NCBI GenBank assembly: GCA_021798415.1
Contig: JAJZGO010000001.1
Coordinates: 26,229 to 90,228 of the forward strand
Direction of reading: 5' to 3'
Source of the DNA: Thermoplasmata archaeon
Lineage (GTDB): Archaea > Thermoplasmatota > Thermoplasmata > Lutacidiplasmatales > UBA184
DNA: 64,000 bases
Shown: piece after piece, positions 15,348-23,892 of the stretch
Position numbering within the stretch: the first letter of the stretch is position 1
Layout of the letters: each line of letters begins with the position of its first letter
Notes under the pieces: model-generated
The model's database searches: none
What the model was told of the DNA's origin: nothing
Seen by the model: only the letters and a program-made list of their open reading frames with translations
Program-made: the position numbers and the translations under genes

Positions 15348-15839
15348 TCACCCGACCATCTGGAGGACCACGGCGAGCCCGAGGATCGCCAGCATGAGAC
15401 CGAGGTTCGCGTAGGCCACGAGCCGGCTCTTCCGTCGGATCTGCCGGAGGGCGTCGACCTTTCCCTCGCGGGCCAGCCGGCCGATCCTCCGGCCGAAGTA
15501 TAGCCCGTGGGTGTAGACGAGCGCCACCAGGACCGCGACCGCCACGGCCTTCACGACAAGGATCTGGCCGCCCAGCGTCGATAGAGGGCTCGCGAGCGAG
15601 GGAAGGTACCAGGTCGCGTTGTAGAGCCCGGTGACGATGAGCACCACGAGGAGCGGCGTGGTGAGCTGTCCGAAGCGGCGCGCGATGCGACCGACCAGCA
15701 GCGTCCGAGCTGCCTCATCGGTCGTGACCCGATGCGAGACCGGCTCGAGGACGAGCCACATGAAGAACGACCCCCCCACGAAGAGCACGGCGCTGAAGAG
15801 GTGGACCCCCAGGACGGCCGCGTCGACCCACTCGTTCAT
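15348..15839 (-). CDS. CopD/HemJ-like four-helix membrane protein
   Basis: This 163-residue protein has four predicted membrane helices at about residues 8-30, 58-80, 92-113 and 140-162. A histidine lies in helix 1 (LGVHLFSAVLFVGG). The helix 1 pattern and the overall size recall the CopD family and the related HemJ protoporphyrinogen oxidase (UPF0093), both heme-binding four-helix proteins. I cannot decide between them by eye. Its place between hemH and an AhbD-like gene makes a role in porphyrin oxidation or heme handling plausible. I chose ATG 15839 because the longer frame start at 15917 adds only a disordered Arg/Pro stretch. Confidence 0.65.
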   Translation of the reverse strand: MNEWVDAAVLGVHLFSAVLFVGGSFFMWLVLEPVSHRVTTDEAARTLLVGRIARRFGQLTTPLLVVLIVTGLYNATWYLPSLASPLSTLGGQILVVKAVAVAVLVALVYTHGLYFGRRIGRLAREGKVDALRQIRRKSRLVAYANLGLMLAILGLAVVLQMVG

Positions 15840-16010
15840 CCGGTCGGCCCCCTCTCTCGGGCCTCTGTCGGTTCTTGGCCCGATGGCTCTCGGCCCCGCC
15901 CGGCCGGGAAAGGACACGGACCCCGGCGGTCCGCGCCGCGGAGGATAGAGCGCCGGACGCTCGACACCGAGGTTCCGCCTCCTCCAGGGTGCCCGCTCAT
16001 CTCGGGACCG

Positions 16011-17114
16011 TCACGAGCCGGTCGGCAGTCCGTGGGCGAACAGGCAGGCCGGGTCGGTACCGAGCGGGTCCCCCGAGTGCACAAAGGCGCGCGCCCGGCT
16101 CCCTCCGCACTCGGAACGGTGAGGGCAGATCCCGCACGCGCCGTGGAGTTCGCGGGCCCGGATCCGTCGGAGGAGCTCGCTCTCCCGGTACAGCCCGACC
16201 GGGTCGTCCGCCCGAACGTTTCCGAGGCGGTACTCGAGGAACCCTCCCGGATAGACGGTACCGTCGTAGGCGACGAAGAGGATCCCGTCTCCGTCGAGGG
16301 TCCCCCTCGGCGCGAGAGAGGACGGCTGGGTCGCCGGCCCCATCCTCTCCTCAAGATCGTGGTGCAGGGCCGCGTAGAGCGGGCCCCCGTGGCTCGGCGT
16401 CGGCCCGTCCCGCTCCTTGCGGACCCGCCGGAGGAACGGAGCCTCGACGGGCCGGACGAGCACTCCGTAGCGAGAGGCATCGTACAGGAAGTGGCTCACG
16501 TCCTCGGCTTCCGTCGGGGTGACCTCCTCCAGGTCCGCCCCCCGGCCGGTCCGAATGAGGAAGAAGACCTCCCACGTCCGGACCCCGCGGGTGTACAGCG
16601 TGTGGAAGAGCCGCGGGAGCTCCGTTACGTTCCCGGACATTACGGTCGAGTTGACCTGGACCCGGAGGCCGGACCGCACGCCCGACTCGATAGCGTCGAG
16701 CGACCGGCCAAAGTGTCCCGGTACTCCCCGGATCCGTTCGTGGGTTGCCGCGGTTCCTCCGTCGAGGCTGACCGACATGGCCGCGACACCCAGGCTTCTC
16801 AGCGCGGTGAGGGTCGCCGCATCGAGGCGCTCCGAGACGGCGGGGGAGACGGCGACGTTCATCCCTTGGGCCCGCGCGTGGCCGATGAGCTCGGGGAGGT
16901 CCGGGCGCTGGAGCGGGTCCCCGCCGGTCAGGATCAGCGTCGGAAACGGCCGGCCAAAGTCGAGGAGACGGTCGATGAGGGAGCGACCTTCGGCCGTGGA
17001 GAGCTCCCCCGGGAGTGGCTGGGGGATCGCCGACGCCCTGCAGTGGCGGCACGAGAGAGGGCACGCACGCGTTGTCTCCCAGAAGACGAGCACTGGCCGC
17101 TCCGCGAACCCCAA
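16011..17114 (-). CDS. Radical SAM/SPASM protein, AhbC/AhbD-like
   Basis: This 367-residue protein has the radical SAM cysteine motif CPLSCRHC at residues about 18-25, preceded by LVFWETTRA, and the SAM-binding glycines LTGGDPL. The C-terminal SPASM region holds cysteines in CGICPHRSECGG and DPAC for one or two auxiliary iron-sulfur clusters. The opening 'RPvlvfWEtTraC' is typical of the heme d1/alternative heme pathway proteins (NirJ, AhbC, AhbD) and close relatives. The nearby ferrochelatase favours a heme-related job, but peptide-modifying SPASM enzymes share these features. The start is TTG at 17114, supported by a GAGGAG motif five to nine bases upstream. Confidence 0.8.
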   Translation of the reverse strand: MGFAERPVLVFWETTRACPLSCRHCRASAIPQPLPGELSTAEGRSLIDRLLDFGRPFPTLILTGGDPLQRPDLPELIGHARAQGMNVAVSPAVSERLDAATLTALRSLGVAAMSVSLDGGTAATHERIRGVPGHFGRSLDAIESGVRSGLRVQVNSTVMSGNVTELPRLFHTLYTRGVRTWEVFFLIRTGRGADLEEVTPTEAEDVSHFLYDASRYGVLVRPVEAPFLRRVRKERDGPTPSHGGPLYAALHHDLEERMGPATQPSSLAPRGTLDGDGILFVAYDGTVYPGGFLEYRLGNVRADDPVGLYRESELLRRIRARELHGACGICPHRSECGGSRARAFVHSGDPLGTDPACLFAHGLPTGS

Positions 17115-17444
17115 CGTCGTCTCCTCTACCGCGTTCGCCTCCGGGCGGCACCGTCACGAAAGGCGGAGCTAGAAAAGGACGATGGTCCGGGCTCCGGAAA
17201 CGTCGGCGGAGGGAAAGCCGGGTCGACCCGGTCGGTCGGCCCGTTCGCTGGCGTCTCGGACCCCCCACGCCTTGTCGATCGACCTCGGTGCCGATGACCG
17301 GGTTCCTGGTGCGCCCGGCCTCAGCTCCCCCTCTGAGGCGGCCACGAGAACGGGGCCGAATGCGGCCGGGCCCGTGCCGGAGGACGCCATCGCCTCCCTT
17401 CGGCACGCTCGCCGGACCAGCCGCCCGTCGGCCCACATCCCGGC
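17115..17444. other. Intergenic stretch, no gene recognised
   Basis: About 330 bases between the radical SAM gene and the exporter. A minus-strand frame at 17169-17438 is open but Ser/Ala/Arg-rich with no domain, and I do not accept it as a gene. Confidence 0.4.
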
Positions 17445-19262
17445 TCAGCCGGCGGACCGACCGGGTGCCTCCGGGACCGGTGGCTCGGCTCGGTCGGCGC
17501 CACCCTCCTTCCGACCCGGCTCGTCGGGGCGGGGCGCGACGACCCCCTGGTCCTCGTGGAAGAATCGGGCGCCCCGAAGGTAGGAGATCCCCGCCCCCAC
17601 GAGCGTGATGACGCCGGCGAACAGGAAGGCGCCGTGGAGGCCATCGATGAACGCGGGGGCGATCGCGGCCGGGAAGAATCCCGTCGACGTCAGCCGGGCG
17701 GCGATCGCGGGGGTGATCTGGCTCGGGTCCCAGCCCGGGACCGTCGAGGCGAAGGAGAGCAGCGTCCCGACCGGATTGTACCCGAGGAACGCGGCGAACA
17801 GCGAATCGGTCGGATTCGCCTGGGCGAGGCTCGCGAGGATCGGGCCGTCGGGCGCGCCGACGCCGAGCCCCCCGAGCGCGGAGGTGACCGATCCCGCCAG
17901 CCCCGACGCGAGACCGCCGATCACGATGGTGAAGAAGAAGACCAGCGACAGTTGCTGGCCCGTGTTCTGTAGCGTGGCGAGCATGCCGGAGGAGGCGCCG
18001 CGGTGCCGGGCCGGGACGGAGTTCATGACCGCGGCGGCGTTCGGAGCTGCGAACATGCCCATCCCGCCTCCCTGAACGAAGAGGAGGAGGCCGACCGTCG
18101 GGTAGTCGAAGTTGTAGGGGACCAGAAGGAACAGGAAGAACGTCGCGGCGGCGACCACCATCCCGAGCGTGGCGAGGGTCCGGGCCCCCCAGCGGTCGGA
18201 GAGCCAACCGCTCAGCGGCCCAAAGACAAAGAACCCGAGCAGGAGCGGGATCATGTAGACTCCCGACCAGAACGGAGTGCTGGCGAAGGAGTAGCCGTGC
18301 AGGGGGAGCCAGATCCCCTGGAACCAGATGATCAGCAGGAGCATCATCCCGCCCCGGGCCAGCGACCCGAGGAACGCCGAGGAAACTCCCGCGGCGAACG
18401 CCCGGCCGCGGAACAGGGAGAGGCGGAACATCGGCTGGGCGACCCGCGTCTCGACGAAGACGAACGCGATCAACAGCATCGTGCCCGACCCGAGCGCCGT
18501 CCACACGTACGGGCTCCCCCACCCCATCGAGGAGCTGCCGTACGGCAGCAGCGTGTAGGTGAGGCCCACGAGCAGGAGGGTGAGTCCGCCCGCGAACAGG
18601 AGGTTGCCCGGAATGTCGAGCCGCTCGTCCTTGCGGGGCGGCCGGAGGTCATGAAGGCGGTAGTACGCCCAGACGGTGCCGAAGACGCCGACCGGGAGGT
18701 TCACGATGAAGATCAGGCGCCAGGTGGGGAGGGTCAGGGCACCGAGGTGGAGGTCCGGGATCCCGGCGAGGATCCCTCCGACGATGAGACCGAGCAAGGA
18801 GCCGCCGATGAAGGCGACCTGGTTGATCCCGAGCGCCTTTCCGCGCTCCTCGGGAGCGAAGGCATCCGTGAGGAGCGCGGCGGAGTTCGCGAAGAGGAAG
18901 GCGGCGCCGACCGCCTGGAGCAGGCGGAATCCGACCAGCTCCCAGGCGCCGGTCGTGCCGGCGTTCGGGGTGAAGAACAAAAGGAGCGATCCGACGGTGA
19001 AGATCGCGAACCCGAGGTTGTAGACCCGCGCCCGACCGTAGATGTCGGCGAGGCGACCGGCGTTGACCAGCAACACTGCCGTGACGACTCCGTAGCCGAG
19101 AAGGAGCCAGATCAGGATCGCAAAGCTGGACGCGTCGAACGGATTCACGCCGAGGCCCCGGAAGATGACCGGTATCGAGATCAGGAGGATGGTGCCGTTG
19201 ATCGACGCCATCAGCCCGCCGATCGTCGTGTTCGAAAGGACGACCCACTTGTAGTCGACCAT
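17445..19262 (-). CDS. DHA2-family (EmrB/QacA-like) MFS drug exporter
   Basis: This 605-residue membrane protein has about 14 hydrophobic helices, the count of the DHA2 drug:proton antiporter family. Motif A of the major facilitator superfamily is seen as GRLADIYGRARVY after helix 2, and motif C-like glycine/proline patterns occur in helix 5 (IGGSLLGLIVGGILAG). The C-terminal tail after about residue 575 is hydrophilic and Pro/Ala/Arg-rich. Such proteins export hydrophobic drugs, dyes or siderophores using the proton gradient. It lies 15 bases downstream of a MarR regulator gene on the same strand, the classic arrangement for repressor-controlled efflux. Confidence 0.88.
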   Translation of the reverse strand: MVDYKWVVLSNTTIGGLMASINGTILLISIPVIFRGLGVNPFDASSFAILIWLLLGYGVVTAVLLVNAGRLADIYGRARVYNLGFAIFTVGSLLLFFTPNAGTTGAWELVGFRLLQAVGAAFLFANSAALLTDAFAPEERGKALGINQVAFIGGSLLGLIVGGILAGIPDLHLGALTLPTWRLIFIVNLPVGVFGTVWAYYRLHDLRPPRKDERLDIPGNLLFAGGLTLLLVGLTYTLLPYGSSSMGWGSPYVWTALGSGTMLLIAFVFVETRVAQPMFRLSLFRGRAFAAGVSSAFLGSLARGGMMLLLIIWFQGIWLPLHGYSFASTPFWSGVYMIPLLLGFFVFGPLSGWLSDRWGARTLATLGMVVAAATFFLFLLVPYNFDYPTVGLLLFVQGGGMGMFAAPNAAAVMNSVPARHRGASSGMLATLQNTGQQLSLVFFFTIVIGGLASGLAGSVTSALGGLGVGAPDGPILASLAQANPTDSLFAAFLGYNPVGTLLSFASTVPGWDPSQITPAIAARLTSTGFFPAAIAPAFIDGLHGAFLFAGVITLVGAGISYLRGARFFHEDQGVVAPRPDEPGRKEGGADRAEPPVPEAPGRSAG

Positions 19263-19277
19263 GGCTCCGACCCCCCC

Positions 19278-19763
19278 TCAGGCGTCTCCCGACTCTCTCA
19301 GGGCGTGGCGGAGTTCGGCGACCCCCCCGAGGAGGCCCTCCCGGGCGGTCGGTGGGATCCGCGCCCCCAACTCCCGGAGCGCCTTTCGCTGGGCGTCCTT
19401 GGCCTCACGGAGGAGCCGACGGCCCGGCTCGGTGAGAACGGCGAGGCGGGAGCGGTGGTCGGTGGGATGCGGTTCGAGCCGCACCAGCCGACGGCGTTGG
19501 AGGCGTCGCGCGAGGTCGGTCGTGGCCGCGGGGGTCACATCGAGGGCCCGCGTGATGGACTTGAGGGGGACGGGCCCCGGCGCGCAGAGAGCGAGCGCCT
19601 GGTACTCGGACAGGAGGAGTCCATGAGGGCGAAGTGCCTCCCGGGTCACGCCCCGGAGGATCCGGTACAGCTCGCGGACGGATTCCCACGGTGGCTCGAC
19701 CGGTCGCTGCGGAGGAGGCGCCCCTCCCGCCCGCCTCCGGGAGACGGCAGTCGGCACGGCCAT
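19278..19763 (-). CDS. MarR-family transcriptional regulator
   Basis: This 161-residue protein carries a MarR winged helix at about 45-125: LLSEYQALALCAPGPVPLKS, the recognition helix region DVTPAATTDLARRLQRRRLV, and the wing RLEPHPTDHRSRLAVLTEPG with the conserved D-x-R. Flanking helices at both ends would form the dimer interface. MarR repressors release DNA when they bind phenolic or other small ligands. It is the first gene of a two-gene unit with the DHA2 exporter. A strong TATA box lies 23-31 bases upstream of its ATG, so autoregulation would block TBP/TFB binding there. Confidence 0.85.
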   Translation of the reverse strand: MAVPTAVSRRRAGGAPPPQRPVEPPWESVRELYRILRGVTREALRPHGLLLSEYQALALCAPGPVPLKSITRALDVTPAATTDLARRLQRRRLVRLEPHPTDHRSRLAVLTEPGRRLLREAKDAQRKALRELGARIPPTAREGLLGGVAELRHALRESGDA

Positions 19764-19785
19764 GCACGGCGGCCACCCCTCGGAG

Positions 19786-19794
19786 GATATTAAG
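19786..19794 (-). promoter_or_regulatory. TATA box of the marR-exporter unit
   Basis: On the minus strand this reads CTTAATATC, 23-31 bases before the marR ATG, giving a leaderless transcript. No clear palindromic operator could be seen around it. Confidence 0.65.
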
Positions 19795-19992
19795 ATGCCT
19801 TACTTCCACGGGAACACCGGACGGGGGCACGCCGGGGTTGTCGGGGAACGCGGACCGGCGCCGGCGCGGGGCGGACGAGGGCCTCGCGGGCCGCAGAGGT
19901 GGGCGGCCCGGAGCGGCTCGCCTCGCGGGCGTCGGACAACCCACTACGGTGCCTGAACGGTTTTCAACCCCGGTAGGCTGGGGAGCGGCCGC

Positions 19993-20817
19993 ATGACCGA
20001 ACCGATCCACGAGGAGCGTGTGACCTTCTCCGCGAACCATCGGGAGCTCGACGCCGACCTCGCCCTCCCGAGGAGCGACGGGCGGCGACCCGCGGTCATC
20101 GTGGTCCACGAGATCTGGGGCCTGGACGCCCACATTCGCGACGTGGCGGGCCGGTTCGCGGCCCAAGGGTACGTGGCGCTCGCCCCCGACCTCTATACCG
20201 GAGAGCTGCGGGGCCCGATGACCCCCGCGAACATCATGGCGGGCATGACGTTCCTCCGACAGGCGCCTCCCGAGGTGCAGCGCGATTTCTCGAAGCTCGG
20301 GCCGCTCCTCGCCGAGCGCTCCCCCTCGGAGCAGGAGGCGCTGCGTACGCTCATGCGGGTGATGAGCCCGGACCAACACCAACAGTTCGCCGAGGACCTC
20401 CGGGGCGTCGCCCGGTACCTCCGGAACCGAGACGACGTCGACCCCACGCGGACCGCTGCCGTGGGGTTTTGCATGGGAGGAGGGCTGGTCGCCCTCCTCG
20501 CGACCCGCGACGCGGAGCTTCGGGCGGGCGTCGTGTTCTACGGCGCGAACCCGCCCCTCGAGAGGGTGCCCGACATCCGGGCGTCGATCTTAGGGTTGTA
20601 CGGAGGGGAGGATCACCGGATCACCGACACGGTGCCCCTGTTCGAGGAGGCGATGCGGAAGGCGGGCCGGAGATTCGAACGGCGCATCTACCCCGGCGCC
20701 CCGCACGCCTTCTTCAACGACTCCCGACCGCAGGTCTACCGGAAGGAGGCCGCGGAGGACGCGTGGACGCGCGTCCTGGACTTCCTCGGCCGGGAGTTAG
20801 CTCCTCCCCCGACGTGA
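19993..20817 (+). CDS. Dienelactone hydrolase family protein
   Basis: This 274-residue alpha/beta hydrolase matches the dienelactone hydrolase family, which opens lactone rings in aromatic degradation and also contains carboxymethylenebutenolidase-like esterases. The catalytic triad is visible: cysteine nucleophile in GFCMGGG near residue 160, aspartate in LYGGEDHRI, and histidine in YPGAPHAFFND. The early VVHEIWGLDAHIRDVAGRFA is a family signature. An insertion of about 45 residues (ANIMAGMTFLRQ to QQFAEDL) lies before the nucleophile elbow, as in longer archaeal and plant-type members. The gene is divergent from the marR-exporter unit with 229 bases between them, so a shared regulation is possible. 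Confidence 0.88.
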   Translation: MTEPIHEERVTFSANHRELDADLALPRSDGRRPAVIVVHEIWGLDAHIRDVAGRFAAQGYVALAPDLYTGELRGPMTPANIMAGMTFLRQAPPEVQRDFSKLGPLLAERSPSEQEALRTLMRVMSPDQHQQFAEDLRGVARYLRNRDDVDPTRTAAVGFCMGGGLVALLATRDAELRAGVVFYGANPPLERVPDIRASILGLYGGEDHRITDTVPLFEEAMRKAGRRFERRIYPGAPHAFFNDSRPQVYRKEAAEDAWTRVLDFLGRELAPPPT

Positions 20818-21167
20818 GCGGCGGCGTCCCTCTGCGCGCCCCTCTGCGATCGAAGGTGGTCTCGGGACGGGCCCCGCGCCCCCGACGGCGGGGCAACTCG
20901 CTGCGGAGGGGGTGGAGACTCCCCGACCCTAGCCCTCGCGACCCCCGACGGCCCACGAGAAAGGGCCTCCCCCGAGACCGAGTGCGACGCGCTGACCTTC
21001 CCGGTTGGGACGGCCGGCCGGGCGGCCCCACGGACATGATCCTGAGGAGCCGAGCGCCCGTCGAGCGGCCCCCGAGGAAGCATGGACCGCGAGCTTAACG
21101 ACGCGAGGACGACGGGAGGGTACGAAAGGTCTAGGGGCCCGAACTCGGCTCGACCGTGACGGGGACG
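20818..21167. other. Intergenic stretch, no gene recognised
   Basis: About 350 bases between convergent genes. The frames here are Arg/Pro-rich on both strands and show no domain. Confidence 0.4.
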
Positions 21168-21647
21168 TCACCGGGGCCCGTGGCCCTTCGCACCGGGGTC
21201 GTGGAGTTCCCGGCCCACCGCCTGCACGACGTCGACGGGAAGGTGGGCGTCGAACCACGGGTAGACCGACTCTTCCTCGCGAGTGTTGTGGGCCCAGAGA
21301 ACGTTGACGAGCTCCGATTCGAGGTCCTCGGTCGGCCGAGGGCCCGAGTCCAGCCGGTCGCGGATCCGCTGCAACACGTCCTCGATCCGTCGGTGCTCGT
21401 CGAGCATCAACTCCACCAGAAGCCGGCGGGAGGAGTCCCCTTCCCCGAAGGGGGGAAAGAGGAGGCGCTCCTCGACGACGATGTGGCGATGCAGTTCGGT
21501 CGCGAACCCGTCGAACCGTTCGCGGCGTTCGTCCATGTTGGAGGCGGGAGTCGCTTGGAACTCCTCGAACTTCCGGTCGAGCTCCCGGTGGTCGCCCGAC
21601 AGCAGTTGGGACGGGGACTCGACAGGGCCGTTCACCGGTGTCTCCAT
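21168..21647 (-). CDS. Hemerythrin HHE cation-binding domain protein
   Basis: This 159-residue protein has the hemerythrin-like pattern of metal ligands: GDHRELD near residue 20, ELHRHIVVEERLLFPPF near 55-70, LMLDEHRRIEDVL near 85, and NVLWAHNTREEESVYPWFD near 115-130. The H, HxxxE, H and HxxxE spacing would hold a diiron centre. Bacterial HHE proteins bind oxygen or nitric oxide or act in iron-sulfur repair (RIC/YtfE). Its ATG lies 16 bases inside the end of the upstream NnrS-like gene, so translation is coupled. That partner favours a nitric-oxide or oxygen-sensing job. Confidence 0.85.
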   Translation of the reverse strand: METPVNGPVESPSQLLSGDHRELDRKFEEFQATPASNMDERRERFDGFATELHRHIVVEERLLFPPFGEGDSSRRLLVELMLDEHRRIEDVLQRIRDRLDSGPRPTEDLESELVNVLWAHNTREEESVYPWFDAHLPVDVVQAVGRELHDPGAKGHGPR

Positions 21648-22900
21648 CGATCTCGAATGACCCGGAGGTCACCGCTGGTCATTCCCGGCAAGGGATTGAT
21701 CCGAGGATAAAGGACCGGTACGGTACCGACGCCCCAAGTGATGGCCACTCCCAAAAGGAGGGCCCCGGCCAACGGAGACAGCCATCCGACGTGCGGCCAT
21801 CCCCCGACGCCCGCCGTAACGGCCGCGACGACCCCGAGGACCCAGGCCGCAGCGAGGACCCCGAGCATCCGTCGGGTCCAAGCATGCGAGATCCGCTGGA
21901 ACGGAGCGACCATTCCGAACCACATGAACAGGATCGTCAGCCCCACGAACCCGAGAACGTTGACGAGCGCGTGGGCGACGACGAGGGCGTAGTCCGACTC
22001 GGAGACCATCCAGAGACCGATCGCTCCGCCGATCAGGAACAGCGTGACGCTCGTCAAGTGAAGGCCGGCCTCGGGGCGGGGGGTCCGCGCCCGGTGGACG
22101 AGGACGATCAGGACAGTGACGAAGAGGACCGCGAACGCCGCCTCGGGCGCGGCGAAGAGGGCGAGGTCGGCGGCCGAAGTCGGTGGGAGCGCGAGCATCC
22201 CGAGGGGGACGAGCCACGCCCCGGAGATCGCGAGGGCGACGAGGGTGTAGACCACCGGACGCGAAACGTCCGCGTCGAGCGACCGGGGCACGAGGCGAAG
22301 GCTGACCGCCGTGACGAGGAGAATCGCGTGGCCGAGGACGAACAGGTGCACGGCCGCGAGCCACCAACCGAACCCCGGCCCGCCGGTGAATCCGGAAAGC
22401 ACGAACAAGCCTCCCGAACCCGCGGCCGCGGTCCATGACGCGAGGAAGAGGGGGACCGTAACGGCGTCCCCCGGCCGCGCGTCGGGGCCGCGTATCAGCA
22501 GCTGGGGCTGGGAGAGTTGGCGTGCGAAGAGACCCAGGATGGTCCCCTCGCACGCCAGGAAGAGAAGCGCCCCGAGCACGACCATCCCCCGGGAGAACGG
22601 CGCCGGGGCCACGTTGGAAAGGCCCACCGCTCCGAGGGCGAGAGCCCCCTCGGCGAGGAGGAACGTCCCCTGTGCGACCCAACGCGGCGGTTGGGGGCGT
22701 CGGGAGATCGTCGGAAAGAGGTGGAGGGCGAACCCGGCGGTGGTGAATCCGATGAAACCGATCAGCAGGAGCCAGACGAGAAGGTCCCAGCGTTCGGTAA
22801 GCGCCCCCACGTACGAGCCCAGGAGCAGCACCGTGCCTGCGGCGGCAAGGTGCACCAGCGCCGCGGTCAGGAACTGACGGGAAACGGCGGAAAACGGCAC
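21632..22900 (-). CDS. NnrS-like / heme-copper-oxidase-subunit-I-like membrane protein
   Basis: This 422-residue protein has about 12 membrane helices. Histidines sit inside helices in FALHLFPTI, AVHLFVLGHAILLVTAVSLR and ALVVAHALVNVLGFVGL; the last resembles the 'aHaHlnllGwv' pattern of NnrS and oxidase subunit I-like proteins. NnrS is a heme and copper membrane protein linked to nitric-oxide tolerance. The longer frame from 23059 adds a disordered Arg/Gly stretch; I chose GTG 22900 because a TATA box lies 21-30 bases upstream. The family call is tentative, but coupling to a hemerythrin gene supports a diatomic gas role. Confidence 0.65.
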   Translation of the reverse strand: MPFSAVSRQFLTAALVHLAAAGTVLLLGSYVGALTERWDLLVWLLLIGFIGFTTAGFALHLFPTISRRPQPPRWVAQGTFLLAEGALALGAVGLSNVAPAPFSRGMVVLGALLFLACEGTILGLFARQLSQPQLLIRGPDARPGDAVTVPLFLASWTAAAGSGGLFVLSGFTGGPGFGWWLAAVHLFVLGHAILLVTAVSLRLVPRSLDADVSRPVVYTLVALAISGAWLVPLGMLALPPTSAADLALFAAPEAAFAVLFVTVLIVLVHRARTPRPEAGLHLTSVTLFLIGGAIGLWMVSESDYALVVAHALVNVLGFVGLTILFMWFGMVAPFQRISHAWTRRMLGVLAAAWVLGVVAAVTAGVGGWPHVGWLSPLAGALLLGVAITWGVGTVPVLYPRINPLPGMTSGDLRVIRDRWRHR

Positions 22901-22920
22901 GGGTCGCCGGATGCCTCCGG

Positions 22921-22930
22921 ACCTATAGTC
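22921..22930 (-). promoter_or_regulatory. TATA box of the NnrS-like/hemerythrin operon
   Basis: The minus strand reads GACTATAGGT, 21-30 bases upstream of the GTG start at 22900, indicating a leaderless mRNA and deciding the start codon. Confidence 0.6.
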
Positions 22931-23139
22931 TCCGCGATGCCCGCTCCTCGCGCCCTCGGACCGACCGCCCGTGCTCGGGCTCGGCCCCGGCCCGGCCCCG
23001 GGAACGAGACCGCGGAGACGCTCGGGAGGCTCTCGGCGGCTCCTCCGGCGACCCACCAATCACCGGAGTGGTGGGTCGGCGAGCTGGCCGTAGAACCCGG
23101 AAGTCGGCAAGGAGCCGTTGCCAGGTCGAAGAGGTAGTA

Positions 23140-23213
23140 CGGGCCCGCCGGGATTCGAACCCGGGTTTGAGGCTCCGGAGGCCTCCGTGATGTCCAAGCT
23201 ATACTACGGGCCC
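23140..23213 (-). tRNA. tRNA-Arg (CCG)
   Basis: The minus strand gives a 74-nt tRNA. The acceptor stem pairs GGGCCCG with CGGGCCC, discriminator G. The anticodon stem GAGGC/GCCTC encloses loop CTCCGGA; with U33 before the anticodon, positions 34-36 are CCG (23176-23178), reading the Arg codon CGG. The T arm CCGGG-TTCGAAT-CCCGG is perfect. No intron or encoded CCA is present. Confidence 0.9.
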
Positions 23214-23453
23214 AAGGTGGGTGCCCCGTCGCGAGCGACGGGCGGGTAAGGACTTTTCGGCGTTCGCCCGCCGCTCGGCCGGCCCCGAGGTCGGGCCGGG
23301 CTGAGCGAAGGGTCTTAGCCCCCACCGGGCGTCCGCAGCTGGGGCGGACCGGGTCCGTGCCCCCGTCAGGAGACGACGACCACGACCGCGGAATCTCGCG
23401 AGGAGACGACCCTCGACGACGGCGGCGCGGAGCGCCCCCGCCCTCTCGACGCG

Positions 23454-23852
23454 TTGCGACGGTGGTTCGGCGACCGTCAGGCGTGCGCCGAGCCGACCGT
23501 CTCCCACGTTCCCGGCGCACGGGGGGGCCGCGTGACGTCCCTATCGGGGCTCTCCGCGACCAGGTTCATCGAAGAGAACGACCGCGTGGCGGTCGACCTG
23601 TGGGCCGGCTGGTGCCGCCCGTGCCGTACGTTCTCCCCGATCGTCGAAGGCGTGGCGAAGCAGTTCGTCGACCGGGTGGCGTTCGGTAAAGTGAACGTCG
23701 AGCGGGACCCGACGCTCGCCGAGCGCTGGCAGGTCCGCAGCATCCCGACCGTTCTCCTTTTCCGCGAGGGTCGGCCGGTCGGCCGGCTCACCGGGGTGCG
23801 TTCGGCCGACGCGCTCGAACGAGAGGTCCGACGCGGGCTCAAGGTCCGCTAG
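23454..23852 (+). CDS. Thioredoxin-like protein
   Basis: This protein contains a thioredoxin fold with the active site WAGWCRPC and the cis-proline loop SIPTVLLF. It would exchange thiols and disulfides in the cytosol. The start is uncertain. The frame from TTG 23454 gives 132 residues with an N-terminal extension (RRWFGDRQ onward); GTG 23532 gives a standard 106-residue thioredoxin starting just before SLSGLSATRF. The upstream codons are GC-biased and could be coding even before 23454. WCRPC differs from the common WCGPC; arginine at this place tends to raise redox potential in related oxidoreductases. No thioredoxin reductase is adjacent. Confidence 0.85.
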   Translation: MRRWFGDRQACAEPTVSHVPGARGGRVTSLSGLSATRFIEENDRVAVDLWAGWCRPCRTFSPIVEGVAKQFVDRVAFGKVNVERDPTLAERWQVRSIPTVLLFREGRPVGRLTGVRSADALEREVRRGLKVR

Positions 23853-23892
23853 GGTCCGTCGGCGGTCGCGGCCGTCCGCTCGGGACCACGGG

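Noticed and set aside
17169..17438. Possible 89-codon gene between the radical SAM and exporter genes
   Set aside because: Low-complexity Ser/Ala/Arg composition, no promoter spacing and no recognised family.
23140..23213. Reading this tRNA as tRNA-Gly (TCC)
   Set aside because: The stem GAGGC/GCCTC fixes the loop as CTCCGGA, and U33 must precede the anticodon, giving CCG (Arg).
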